DNA from: Scedosporium boydii
Lineage: Eukaryota; Ascomycota; Sordariomycetes; Microascales; Microascaceae
Assembly (NCBI GenBank): GCA_002221725.1
Contig: NJFT01000048.1
Location: 124,001 to 188,000, forward strand
Direction: 5' to 3'
Length of the DNA stretch: 64,000 bases
Shown: positions 35,893-47,626 of the stretch, in pieces
How the letters are laid out: each line of letters begins with the position of its first letter
How positions within the stretch are numbered: position 1 is the stretch's first letter
Translations under genes and position numbers: made by a program
Notes under the pieces: generated by a model
Told to the model about the DNA's origin: nothing
Databases searched by the model: none
The model's input: the letters and a program-made list of their open reading frames with translations, nothing else

Positions 35893-37941
35893 GGTTGGTC
35901 TACGGTTGTCAGGAACAGGAAGAGAAAATCAGCATCTTGATTCCTTCTAGACTCGAAATGGTTGGCCACTCGGGCCCCGGTGCGATAAATTGCAGGCAAG
36001 GGGGGATGATGGCTGAAAAGAGGTGAGGAGTAATAGGACAGGTAGAAGGAAAGAAAAGGACAAACAAAAAGAAAAGGAAGAAAAGGAAGAAAAGAAAAAA
36101 AGTAAAGAAAAGGAGACTCGAGGTCTATTGCCAAAGGGAGGAAGATGGAAGATAGAAAGAAAAAGCCAAAGGGGCAGGAATCGATGAGGGAGCCAAGACT
36201 AAGAAAATGGTTGGATAGCCTAGGAGAATGATCCCATACCTTTAGATTAGGTCTGCCAAAGGCCCGGATTGAGGAGGGAGCAAGGGCAGCTGTGGCCTGG
36301 CTAGCTGCCCCAAACCTGGTGATACAACTCGCTTTGGAGAGCCAGAATTTCAGCCCAGATTTATTTCCAGATACAATATTCGTTGGTTCGAATTTCGAAT
36401 TTGGGTCGAGAATTGATCACCGCAAGAAAGGGGCGGTTCGCGGCTGGGGTGGGATATTTTTTATTCTGTCCCCTTGGTCTCTCCCTTGATTTGGGAGGTG
36501 ACGTTATGTCGGGGGCCGCAGCGAAGTGTGCCTGGGCTTGGGCCAGGAGAGATTTCCCCCGTTTCGCTCTTTTTTTGGGCGCGCAGAAGGATCGACCTGA
36601 CGGCAGATTCGGGGGGCAGCTGTTAACCCTGACTCGTCTGTTCGGGGAAGGGAAAGCGGAGGCCTTGAAGGCGTCGGTCGGCGTCGATGGGCGAAGGGAG
36701 AGAGGTTGAGGGTTGGCGAGGGTTGATGGAGGCAATGGGCCGGCCAAGGGCAAAAGAGTCGGGAGTGTGATCTGGGAAGTGGAAATTGAGTTTACTGAGA
36801 TTCCCAAAAAGTCTTGGAGGGTCACGATCGGCTTGGCCGCCCCTCAATCTCTTCAACGTTGGCTGCACGCTGCAACTTGGTTACTGCACAGTGACCTGGT
36901 CCAGCGTTTTGGTTGGCTGGTTAGGCTTTGAATTTAGGGGCGTGGGCCCTGGCTCAGAGCTGTGAGTTGCGTTCAGGGCTCTCGTGAGGCGGTGCGCCAG
37001 GCCAGGCCAGGCTTCGATAAGGCCCAGGGAGGCTGCCACCGCCTCAACCATGCTATATAAAGGAGCACCCTGGACCCGCAGTAGCGTAGCAGTGTCCAAT
37101 GCAATTAATTTGAGAGTGACGTTCAAGGACATGCACTCATCAATCTACGGGGTGAAGACGACCTCAAATGTATGAGGCATTGATGGAGTACAGATAGTTT
37201 AGGCGTGGAAATAGGAACCTTTGACGTACAATAGCGCACCTACTTAGTCTATTGGAATCCATCCAGGAACCCAGTTACTCAGAGACGGCCTCGTTTGAAG
37301 CCTTTTAATAGTTTCGAGCGTCCCCTATTCTAAGAATGAAGATACCAATACACCACATCTAAAATATCAGTCAACGACTTGCAATTACCCCGATGATCTT
37401 GATATATACAAACTTCCAAGAGACAAACACGGGGATAAGGATACAGAAATACAGAAATTCAGAGGGAAAAAACGGATTTAGAAATCAGAACAGCTAATAC
37501 ACCTAGATTCGACAGCCATGTGTTTCCCCCGATCTAGCCTCACAGAGAACCAACCTTTCACAGGAAAATTAAGAGGGTTCAGTATGAAACCTCAAATCCA
37601 TCAACTTCGAAATTGGAGCATACATACGTAATAGTTCACCTGCATTGGTGACCTCACTCCTTGACCCTGAAACCCGCCGAACAACCCGTGCATCACGTGA
37701 AGAGGAAACCTCCACGCTCCCAGGCGATCCACCATTGGAAAGCTGCAAGGAGATCCTGCTTACGTACTCACGCAGCAGATCCAAGTCCAAACTTGGAACC
37801 AAGCTTCAATGACACCAGGCATCCAGTAACAGCACTCCGCGATCCATCCAGCTCTCTTCGTTGCTGAATCCACCACCACCGAACCTCGTCCCGCGCCGAT
37901 CGTGTCAGCTCCCTCCAAATCCGGATTCAAGATAGTACACG
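35893..37941. other. Divergent promoter region, rom2 / vma3
   Basis: About 2 kb. The first 230 bases are a polypyrimidine leader for rom2 (purine-rich on the + strand). A perfect TATATAA box sits at about 37054-37060 but is nearly 900 bases from the vma3 start, too far for that gene unless there is a long leader. No gene is supported. Confidence 0.45.
36040..36117. repeat. Polypurine/polypyrimidine tract upstream of rom2
   Basis: Almost pure A/G on the + strand (GAAAAG-type units), so pyrimidine-rich in the rom2 sense. It lies 150-225 bases before the rom2 ATG, a common place for CT-rich fungal core promoters and leaders. Confidence 0.6.
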
Positions 37942-39001
37942 ATGGCGGACTCAGAGATGGCCCCCAAGTTCGCGCCCTTCGTGGGCATGGTACGGCCGTC
38001 CAAATCCCTCCTCCGACCCTCAAAGCTAGTCCTGCTTCCTTGTCAACCTCGACTTGCGAGCCTTGCGATATGGTCAAACTGCCAATCTGGGAGTCTGTGC
38101 TAACAATATATAATGTTATGTATAGGCCGGCATCGCCGCAGCCATGACTTTTGGCAGTACGACTATCCCCCGCCCAGCCCCAATCCTCGTCACCGAGAGA
38201 AGCGCAAGAGCAGCTTCACTTGCGAGCAACGATGTTGCTCCAACAACTTCGAACCTTCAGCTAACGCACAATGACCTTGTTTCTAGCCATCGGCGCCGCC
38301 TACGGCACAGCAAAGTCTGGAATCGGTATCGTCGGTGTCGGTACATTTAGACCAGACCTCATCATGAAGGTATACAGCAACCCTTGAGCTGGAAACGAAG
38401 CCCTCACCCTTCCCGGTCAAGCGCGAGTATGCTGAAAGAATTTTGTTATGAAATCTAGTGTCTCGTCCCCGTCGTCATGGCCGGTATCATCGCTGTCTAC
38501 GCCCTCGTCATCGCCGTCCTCATCGCCCAAGATCTCAACCCCCCATCCCAGGCAAACTACAGTCTCTTCAAGTACGTCCGCGCGTGGCCGAAGTCCTCTC
38601 TTTTCAGGAGAAACCTGTACCCTAAAGCGGGACAAACAAATTCGGCGAAAGCTCTTTATCTGATGCTAACTTGCGACTAAAAATTAGCGGTTTCATGCAC
38701 CTCGCTGCGGGCCTCTCCGTCGGTTTAACAGGCCTCGCGGCTGGTTTCACCATCGGCAAGGTTGGTGACACGGGTGTCCGGGCTTATATGGAAGAGGGTA
38801 GGGTTTTTGTCGGCATGGTTCTCATTCTCATTTTCGGCGAAGTCTTGGGTCTATACGGGTATGGCGAGCCTCAACTCAAACCCCCCTGCTAGCCCTGTTG
38901 TTTCCTTCCTTTATGTATTCTTTCTGTGTGGGTGGTGAGCTAACATTTTTTCAAAAAGGCTCATCGTCGCTCTTATCCTCAACACGAAGAGCAAGGGTTG
39001 A
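37942..39001 (+). CDS. vma3: V-type ATPase proteolipid subunit c
   Basis: Six exons: 37942-37989, 38126-38156, 38288-38370, 38459-38571, 38688-38858 and 38959-39001, giving 162 residues. Four transmembrane helices form two repeats. The proton-carrying glutamate is E143 in [27 protein letters not shown] and [10 protein letters not shown] are near-invariant family blocks. The NTKSKG C-terminus fits Vma3 (c) better than Vma11 (c'). The c-ring of the vacuolar ATPase acidifies vacuole and Golgi. Exons are very small (31, 43 and 48 nt), matching the intron-rich design known for this gene in filamentous fungi. Two residues differ from usual: T27 follows MTFG where Ser or Cys is common, and the loop reads [11 protein letters not shown]. 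Confidence 0.95.
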
Positions 39002-39625
39002 TACGTTCATCGGAATGTCAGAGTACGAGAAAACCTGCTCCAGGGAAACGCTCTTCCCCGCTACGCATATGGGCTCGAGTGGGAACCAAAGCATACTTAT
39101 AATCATTGCATTTTGGCAAAAGAAAAGATTGGGCGGGTTCATCCAACCATGCGAGGGGTCTAGGTCTTCAGTCTCCTCCCTGTTACCACTATTTTTTTGT
39201 ATTGGGGGAACATGTAACGGCGTCACTGCGGAATGGGCATTGAGATTTTTTTTCTAGGGTTATTGATTTCCATTCAAACTTGTTGTTCTCTTAAAAACTT
39301 ATCACCAAGAGCGACGACTTGGCATAATACAGGGCCTTTCCTTCCTTTTACATTGCCGTGAAACGACGAAATGCAGATGAGAACCCCGAAGAAGCAGAGT
39401 GAGTGTGAAACTATGGCTAAACTGACCTGACATAAAGAGATGATCCCTCGAATGCGAACCCTCAAAAAAACATTCAACGAGGACCTTGAGAGAAAAGAAG
39501 AGAAATCAATCCTTATAACGCCGAAACCGAACCTAGGTGCATGATACGGACGAAGAAAGTCCTTCCTTCCTGAGCCTACTTCCCTTGAGCCACTCCGCGC
39601 GGCCTGAAAAACACACATCAAATGT
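39002..39625. other. Convergent intergenic region
   Basis: Holds the 3' flanks of vma3 and the minus-strand hypothetical gene. No feature is supported. Confidence 0.4.
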
Positions 39626-40715
39626 TTAGAAAAGACGACCACTGATGCGCCTCATGAGGCCCTTGCGTTCGTCCCTGTCCATTTGCCTTCGGAATCGGGA
39701 CCAGGACCTTTCGCGCTGTTGCCAATCATTCATTTGAGCTGAACGACACCAAAACAATTAGCCTTTAACCTTAACCGGGGAAGATTGGTGCAGAAATGTA
39801 GAAGCCACGCAAGCCTCCAAGATCACTTACAGAGGTACAAATCCCACCTCCGACTCTCACCAATAAGCGCCGCCTCCCTCTCTCTCGCCAGCCTCTCAGC
39901 CCTCGCCGTCCTCGCAGCCTCCTCGCCTACCAGATTTGGATCCTCATGTGGCCGGCCATCGCTGCTACGGAAGAAACTCTCAGCGCCGCTCAGACCGCTT
40001 CCGCTGTTGGTCCTGCTCATGCTGGAGCCGGGTCTGGCGTGCGACTCATGCTGCAGCTCCTCGGTGACGCGGTCGAGCATGAACTGTCGGTTGATGGAGG
40101 ATCCGACGCGGGAGTTGGCGGCGGCGACGCGGCGTTGGGCTACGCTGTGGTAGTGGCGGGTCGTGGGGTTGGCAGAGAAGGTAGACCAGGTCGGGATGCT
40201 GAAGGCGTTTAGGCTCGGCATCGGCAGGGGTGTCGTCGGTACGGGAGGAAGACCCCGGCGCTGGGGTTGGTGGTTGGAGGTGGCTCCATGGTGGGAGCTA
40301 GTGAGATTGCGGGAGGAATCGGCTACCGCCGCCGAGTATGGAGGGGCGCTCTCGGTTATTGGCACGGTAGAATGGTAGGAGGGAGCTTCAGAGACTAATC
40401 GCGGAGGCAAAATGAAATAAACGTCAGTAAACTATATTTAGAATTCATGGATCGGCGGCGTCTGGGGTAAAGCGGAAAGTGTGGTGATGATGCTATGACC
40501 TCAATAAACCGCAGTCGGTTCAAAGTGCAACGGGGCCACACTGCCAGGCTGGCGAAGGGGGGGTCAAGTCTCTCTGAGTGAAAGCATTTACACGGGTTGG
40601 ACATATACTAACCATACGACGGCGCTGCGGAGCGGATAGAGGCAGTTTCGAAGTCCTCGGCCGTCAAGGTATCGACTCCGGTTGCCAGATGTCTTGGGCC
40701 TGCGAAGGCAGTCAT
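39626..40715 (-). CDS. Hypothetical protein, disordered with Arg/Trp-rich C-terminus
   Basis: Three exons, 40715-40613, 40394-39831 and 39738-39626, give 259 residues. The middle exon joins in frame at both ends (GTTAGT...GATTAG and GTAAGT...TTCAG). The first half is Ser/Pro/His-rich and likely disordered, with SAPPYSAA and PSYHSTV short motifs (PPxY-like). The second half becomes a charged helix (GEEAARTARAERLAREREAAL). It ends with a Trp/Arg-rich segment (NDWQQRERSWSRFRR) and a basic KGLMRRISGRLF tail. I do not name a family; similar 'Asp-Trp...Arg-rich' tails occur in conserved filamentous fungal proteins of unknown role. A TATA-like sequence lies about 265 bases upstream of the ATG. Confidence 0.7.
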
Positions 40716-43352
40716 GGTTGTCAAGGGCGGTTGCAAAAGATGCCAGGCAGGCAGAATACTGAGGTTGATAGGTGAGGCGGGGTACAGCAAGATGACGGGA
40801 GAAAGAGAGGAACAACGACGGAGAGCACGCGAGCAGAAATCACCATTTAACTCTCTTGACAAGAAGGTCGAGAGGGGATGTTGATGTTTAGAATCAAGGC
40901 AGGAACAATGGGGAAGCAAGAGCACGTTTGTGAGTACGTGGGAGTTCGGGATTATTTATCCGTTCGTGATGTCGTCGAGATATATAGGGAAAGTGCGGTG
41001 GACGCAACGATTTGGCAAGTCCAGTTTTCAAAAGCAGGTTTCAGTGTTGTCACGTTGAAGTAAACGGAACATGGGCAAAGGAAAAGCAAACGAACTAACA
41101 AGAAACATAAAAAAAGAAACTAAAAGGGGAGAAGGGGAGAGGGGGTACGAAAGAATAAAATAAAATAAAAAGGTTGAGCAACTTTATGTGTTCCTCCGAG
41201 GGGAGAAGTCAAGGTTGGGAGGTGGTCGTCCGACACAAATAATATGTGAGTACATACCAAGAACTGACAGTTGTCGTGGCAAATGTACCACTGGCTGCGG
41301 TCTTGCTACTTTCAGCTGGTCTTTCACGACAGTTTATGTGAGGAGCACGGTGTGAGCTAAACAGGATTCAGGGCAGTGCTGTTGCAGTTCCCACTTGGGA
41401 TACGCAAGTCAGATGAAATATAGCGATTCTAACGCCCCAGCTACGGAGTTACGCCCCCTCTCTGAAGCTAAGCTGCATCTCGAAGACCATGCTTTCTAGT
41501 GTACGCATCTGGTCTGGTGGGTACAAAGCCTCTTTGGTCGAAGCCAGTTAGTGGCCCGGATGGGGGAAGAAACGAGAAATAGACGGGCAGTTCGGCGAGC
41601 CAGTTAAAGATGCAACCCGGCTTCTCCTGCGGCCTGCATGCGTTGGCGGTGGAATGCTTTTGAGGGTTAGTGTTACCAAAGGATGATGGAGGGGAGGGGA
41701 GACTATTGATAGGGTGCCAAGGCAGGTGGGGGAAGCATCACAACACTAGGTCTGAACTAGAATGGGGGCGGGTATGGTGGTAGAAGCATGGCAGAAGTAA
41801 GGGGACTGACAGATAAGGTGGTGTAGGGCAAACGTCTGGGGGGGACGAGGATGCAGAAAGTGGGTGGGCTTGAGAACGGGAAAATGGGAATATATTTGGT
41901 GGTGCAGCGGTGCGCGTGCTACTCTAGAGTTGATAATGGGGAATTCTGATAGCCCCGTGTTCGGGAATCGGGATTCTGGCTGGGCGACCGGGCGTATCGC
42001 GGGAGGGATCAAATGACGGCCACTATCAGCGACATGTGAAGGTGGCTGGGACATGGAGACCCGGAGGGGGTTGGCATCGACCAAGATCCTCCACATTGTA
42101 GACTTTCTCGCCGAGACCTGGATTGCGCGATAAGTTCACAACAAGGCAGGTTTAGTGGAGGGACTAACATGGACGTCGTGCGAAACCGGGCATTCGCAAG
42201 CAACGAAGGAATCAAGATCTTGGCGGTGCGAGATTTCCTGCACGAGTCAAATAAGGGACAAAGTCTACGAGGCCCGCAGTGTCGCACTCAAAGCTTCTTG
42301 GAAGTGGAGACGAACAAAATCCGAGCCAGACCGGCTTCTCGGGGCAGTAGCGCGGCATAGTGTAAACGTACGAAATCTGGAAGGAACGAGTTGCCCAACG
42401 TGGGTTTGATGCAGGATGCACGACGTCGTGTACCTCGCTCCTTTCCCACACTAGCAAAGGCGGAAGGTAGCGAGGGAAGCCAGGAGACAGTTTAGTCCGA
42501 GTGAGGAAGCCCATTTGTGAGGAATCATTCCAAACACGACAAGTGCCACCCATCAACATCATAAAGTTCCATACGTGAGCAATAACCCAGATGCTCTTGG
42601 CGTTGTTGTTGTGTAAGTTTTGCGGGGTAGTTGTATGGCGCAGTGGCTACGCTACAAGTACTACACTACAATCTTTACACTATTGAACACACTGATTGTT
42701 GATCCTCGCCTCGACTGGCGCGTTGACCCTGGCAAGCGGGGATCTGTCAAGCCGTCCGAGCCTAAGATGGTACGAACTACGAAGCAGGCGAAGGTGTCTT
42801 TCCGGTTCCTGCTTGCGTCAGTCCTTTCATGGTTTAGGTCCAAGTTTTTGGCTGTCCAAGACGCAGACGAGGACGTTGGCTCTCACTTTATTAGTATTAG
42901 CTAAGCCGCCATTGGAACAATAAGTTTGAGGCGGGAAGGGACATCCGAGACAGACCCCTTCTCCTCTTCGTCTTCAACTTGTCGGTGAGGAAGAGGAAGG
43001 ATTCCATATCATCACTCGTGGGTTGGCACTGGGCGGTGACAAGCCATCATACGATGGACCTCGGGCCATGGTTGAAACAACGCACCTTACAACAGAAAGG
43101 CTTGCACGATATGATAATGTCATCATCTACACTTTAGACAACTCAAAAGGTTAAAAAGAGGCACGAGACAGGACCACACGTCGCTCCCGCCCACCACCAG
43201 GCAAGCCTAACAAGCCACGCCCCAACGCCATTCGTCTCACGCGAATCTTCAACAACCTCTTACATGCCATTTCCACCACACCTCGCCCACCCTCCAACCC
43301 TTAAAACGTCACCACGGCCAGACCTTTTTCATCACCCACTAAACCTTATCCC
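40716..43352. other. Long intergenic region, no gene supported
   Basis: About 2.6 kb upstream of one minus-strand gene and downstream of another. Frames at 41746-42096 and 42212-42562 (minus) and 42637-42904 (plus, ATG start, about 88 residues, Arg/Lys-rich) show no family resemblance or splice continuity. I leave them uncalled. Confidence 0.45.
40979..40987 (-). promoter_or_regulatory. TATA-like element
   Basis: Reads CTATATATC on the minus strand, about 265 bases upstream of the ATG at 40715. It could serve the hypothetical gene at 39626-40715. The call rests on position and sequence only. Confidence 0.3.
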
Positions 43353-44980
43353 CTAACCTTGTTTGTCCCGCCTCCTGCCGATGGCATTCAGCAACTCTAA
43401 TCCGCCTTCGACCTTGGCGCTGTCCTCGCCGTAGTACTCTAGCCACCCGCCGAGAGCTAACTCGGCATAGACCTGCGCGTCCTCGACGTCGCCTATCTCG
43501 AGGTACCCCCGAGCCATGGAGTCGTAGAACCCCGCTACTAATGGGAACAGCCCTTCCTCTTCGCAGAGCCTCACGAGCTTGCCCGCCTTCTCGATCGCCT
43601 CGCCGTGCCGACCGGCTTTTTGCGCGTCGGTGAGCGCGGTGCGCGTGTTGGCGATGGTCATGCGACGCGCATCGGACGCCTCGCGCTTTGCGGTGTCTTC
43701 TAGGCAGAGGTGGCAGGTACAGTTGAAGTTCCACGAGTCCTGCAAGTATTTTCGACGCTCTTTGTAGGGCATACCGAGATAGGCGTCTGGAGTGAGCATT
43801 TGTGAAAGAGATGTTAGTACAGAAGAGGTTATCCCAGATATTACGAGATTTCATGTAGAATACCTCGTACAGTTGATGTTGATCTCTTCTCCGGGCTCAA
43901 TGTCACGGTAGGCTGCCACCTCTACCGTTAAACTGCGAGGTGAAAATCGGTAGAACGCACTGCGATACTCGGTGTTAGCCAGACAGACTTCTCGCTCGGC
44001 TATGAGTGCGCCCACTTACTTTGGCTCGCAGGCGTGGTTCATCCGCTAGTTAGAAAGAGAGATTAGACCTCCGTCCCTCGCTTCCGTCTATACCTTTACA
44101 TAGAAGGTGACTGCTTCTAATGATTCCGGAGTGTAGATGCGGCCTCACAATACAAGAAAAGAAGCAAACTCACCGAAACCTCTGGAAAGAGCCCTAGATG
44201 CGCTCCCCCATCCGCCATGAACACATTGCAAGAGTTCGTCGTTAAAGCATCGAGGACCTCGTCGCCGCCAGTGCTTTTCGCCAGATCCAACACCTTTGCC
44301 CTCGTCTCCCTCGGTAAATTCTCAAACGCAAGCTTTACGACCCCCTTCCTCATTCCCGGCGTCAGCTCGCTCATCATGCCAGTCTCCACCAGCAACGCAG
44401 GGTAATCAACCATAAAGACCTCGCCCTTAACAATGCGCCGCCTCGCGATGACGCCCTTCCCCTTCCCCGGCAGGTCCTCCACCGCATAGACCGGACGGCC
44501 CGACCTCGAAATACTGGGCCCCGTCGAAAATCGTCGATAAACCTGCTCTGGAGACACTGGGGAGGCCTCGAGATCGTCGAGTCCGCCAAGCCCGACGATA
44601 TTAGCCGCCGTCTCCGGTCGCGTAACCAGGCTGAGACCCGCTCCACGAAAATCGTGGGTGGAATACACGCAGTGGACGGCTTTGCCGTTCTTGCTCGTCT
44701 CCACTATTGACGGCGAGCGGCCGGATTGGGTTCTGAAGTGGCGGCATTTCAGCGGCTGGAGCCACGGGGATGCGTCCAGCGCCGAGGGCGGGCTCGTGTC
44801 GTCTACGGCCAAAGGGCACGATGTTCTCTCGCGGCTGTGAAGTGGGCCGGCAGGGTTCCAGAGGCATTTGGGACCTCCTGGAATGGGCTCGGCGAGGGTT
44901 AAATGAGGTGTGAGGCTTGCGAGGAGGAGGACGAGCCCCGCCGTGGAGCTTGCTCGATGAGGAGCCATCGCCGCTAGCAT
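43353..44980 (-). CDS. SET-domain protein with N-terminal signal peptide
   Basis: Four exons, 44980-44174, 44045-44020, 43959-43871 and 43786-43353, give 451 residues. Exon 2 is only 26 nt; exon 3 uses a GTACGA donor, which keeps frame and yields EEININYAYLG. The N-terminus is a classic signal peptide (Arg, then GLVLLLASLTPHLTLA, cut site near residue 30). A Cys-bearing region follows. The SET domain is split: YAVEDLPGKGKGVIARR (about 163-180), RMNHACEPN (about 270-278, the NHSCxPN motif), and AAYRDIEPGEEININY near 300. A post-SET C-x-C-x2-C (NCTCHLC) and TPR-like helices close the protein, as in 'SET domain protein 5'. SET enzymes methylate lysines using S-adenosylmethionine. A secretory signal on such an enzyme is odd, so the substrate is unknown. 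Confidence 0.8.
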
Positions 44981-46211
44981 GGCAGTTTAAAAGGAGCTGT
45001 CTCTACGCGCATTGGTGATCTTCACGATGGGAAGCTCTCTGGGGCATTCTTGGAAAGGAAATAATGAGGCCGAGGCAGGCATTTATATGATCCGGAACCC
45101 ATTACACGTTGCTTGAGCTTTACCATGGAGATGCTGTCTCTTACTTTCTCTTACCCGCAGCCATTGCGTTTCATCTTAAAATTACACGTTGTAAATCACT
45201 TGCAGTTAACTGCTACATTGCACCCTATTAAATTAAATTGTCAATCATAAAATCCGCCACAGTCTGGGGAATCTCTGGGTCGTTTCGGTGTGAGGGCTGC
45301 CGGATTACCGCTTTGGGGATAATCAGCATTCCGAAACTGCAAAAAGGGTTTACTATACTTGACTGGCCTTTGAAGAACCGGGCCCGAAGCACGATTATCG
45401 AGTGGACATGACATCCATTGATCGATGTCGGAAGCAGTCTTGGCCTTTGAGATGACGTCTCGGCGATGAAGACGTACCCGTACTTACCAGCAACTCAAAC
45501 AAAGAATTCGAAAGGATCTCTCCGAGGTGGTCTAGCCAATGCTTGTATCTATCTCTCTCTCATGAGGATATCGTAGATTGGAGGGGAGGGGGGATATTTT
45601 CTCTTTTCAACCACGCGAGACCCCTCCGATCTCGATAATACAGCAGTGCTCTGCTCCTTCATGATGATGTTGATATAACTTACACCACGTCTCCGCTGGC
45701 CACTATTACGGGTTAAGTTGAACCAACTGCCACCTCTCACATGTTGTTAAAATAAATCAATGGCCATAAGATATTGAAACGAGCAAACCTTTACACAAAG
45801 AACAGACCTAGAATGGGCAGGAGCGCGAGAGTTGGCTCGACATTCATCGTTGTGTACAAGTGTAAAAAGCGATCACCACACTAACAGCAAGCAACGTCTA
45901 GCAAAGATATATGCTGCTTAGGGTGGATGAGAGCGTCAATATAATCGCTGCTATTTCCAACTTCCTTATTTTAACGCACAACGGGAAACCCTCGAAGAAA
46001 CACTGCCCGATTATACCGATGCATGCCCAATAAGTTCTCTAGTCCGCTTGATTTTCGAGTTGGTGGCGCTTAGCAGCCTTGGCCATCTGCCGCCCTGCCC
46101 GGCCAGGTCTTTCTCTGTTTATTTTCTCTCCTTTCTTTCAAGAAAGAAAAGGGAGGGAAAAAAAATCCAAGCACGCTTTATCCACGCGTCAATCCTGTTG
46201 TGATCCCTCAG
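44981..46211. other. Intergenic region between SET gene and kinase-like pseudogene
   Basis: About 1.2 kb of divergent upstream DNA with AT-rich patches near 45180-45250. No gene is supported. Confidence 0.45.
45081..45090 (-). promoter_or_regulatory. TATA-like element of the SET gene
   Basis: Reads TCATATAAAT on the minus strand, about 105 bases upstream of the ATG at 44980. That is a good distance for a core promoter. Confidence 0.4.
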
Positions 46212-47483
46212 AGCTTGACAGAATCGCATCGCAAACTGACATCATACGCCGCATATTCGACCGGAGAATGCCCCCCAACCCTCTTGACAACCTATCAGAC
46301 TTGGTGAATCCAGGCTCTCTACCACTTTTGAGAATAATGACGGGGAAACCTATATCGTTCATACCTGGCCGATAAGCCAGTCAGGAAGGCAAAGGGAGGA
46401 GGCTTGGGTCTATGAGAGGCATCTGGCACAAGGCGGATATGGGACTATTATTCTCCAGCGCAAACGCCGGGAGACGAGCCCGTCTGGTCAGGACGAGTTT
46501 CGAGTTGTCAAGAGTATCGTACAGATTCCCCAAAAGGGCGGCAAGTCAAACTCGAAGTTATATAGGCGTGAGCTAGAAGCATCGGCCAAGTTCTCTCAGG
46601 AGAAGGTCAGTGGTGGAGTACTTTATTCCCAACATGCCTGACTGACAACTACAACCAAGTATGCCGACTGTTTTGTGAAGTTCTGTGGCTGGTATGAAAG
46701 CCGCTAGGCAATTTCATCTGGCAACTGAATACTGCGAATTCGGCGATCTGAGGGAATACCTCTCCGATGCGCAACGCTGCCCGAACGGTCGTATGCCTGA
46801 GAGTGAAGCCCAAGAAGTGGCATCGAAGGTCTTGGGTGGCTTGACATTGATGCACCGAGAACAGTTTTCTCATGGAGACGTTAAGCCGGCGATAGGGCAT
46901 ATATCTATCTGCTAGGGGTATAGTAGTCGAGACTCATGGTCACGCCATGCTGATGGTCTGTCCGACTTAGAATATTCTCATCGTCAGCCTTCCTCCGGAA
47001 CCGTGGAGGGTTAAGTTGTGCGATTTCGGCCTAAGTAAACGGATTGAAGACGTCACAGGGCGATCCACCGTAAAGGGAACGCCGGGCTTCATGCCTCCCG
47101 AGCTACTAACAGCGCCCAATTCCGAACATATCGACCACTACTTGGCAGATATATGGTCCTCTGGAGAGACTGTTTTCCAAGCACTGTCGGGCACAAGCAC
47201 ATTTACCCTTTCGGAACTCCTGGGGTGCCACCAAGGGGGCTGTGAGTTTCCCAAGAGTGTCCTCCGCAATCTCGAGGTATCCGAAGCCGCGATAGATTTC
47301 CTTGCTTTGCTTATGGCGTCTGCGCCATCGAAGAGACTTACAGTAGAGCGAGCTCGGGCGCATGAGTGGATGGAATCAATGGCGGTGCAGCAGACGGGTG
47401 GCGATTCGAATTGTTGCGAGGGAGATGCATCTAAGGTGATATGTGGTGTTAACGAACACGATGAGGAGAGGAGATTGTCCTAG
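46212..47483 (+). pseudogene. Decayed serine/threonine protein kinase gene
   Basis: The coding signal starts near LDRIASQTDIIRRIF (46212 on, after an acceptor-like CCTCAG) and ends at 47483. All kinase landmarks are visible: Gly-rich loop LAQGGYGTI, VVK lysine, alphaC region EASAKFSQEKYADCF across a normal intron (46606-46659), hinge ATEYCEFGDL, catalytic loop HGDVKPA (HRD read as HGD), NILI, CDFGLSK and GTPGFMPPE. The frame is broken three ways. It shifts by one base near 46370, where the first frame stops at TAA 46373-46375. It meets TAG 46705-46707 and resumes one base out at 46709. The intron after HGDVKPA ends in a good acceptor (46970) but starts AT instead of GT at 46892. No single product can be made. 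The kinase family is one of the lineage-specific fungal groups, and its role is unknown. Confidence 0.75.
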
Positions 47484-47626
47484 TTGTCACCCATCTTGTC
47501 GCGTGTTCACCCTCTGCCCAACGTCCTCGAGGATAGTAGAGGGGCCTATCACTTCCCCTTGTTTACCTCCTTGTTTCCCTCCCTTCCCTTCTTCCCATCC
47601 ACAATCAACCCTCCTGCGAGTCTGTC

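Noticed and set aside
36387..36400. A GGTTCGAATTTCG string resembling a tRNA B box
   Set aside because: The 3' half does not match the box (no CC), and no cloverleaf can be drawn.
42637..42904. A small ATG-started + strand frame (about 88 residues, Arg/Lys-rich)
   Set aside because: There is no homology that I recognise, no splice context, and no coding bias clearly different from the surrounding non-coding DNA.
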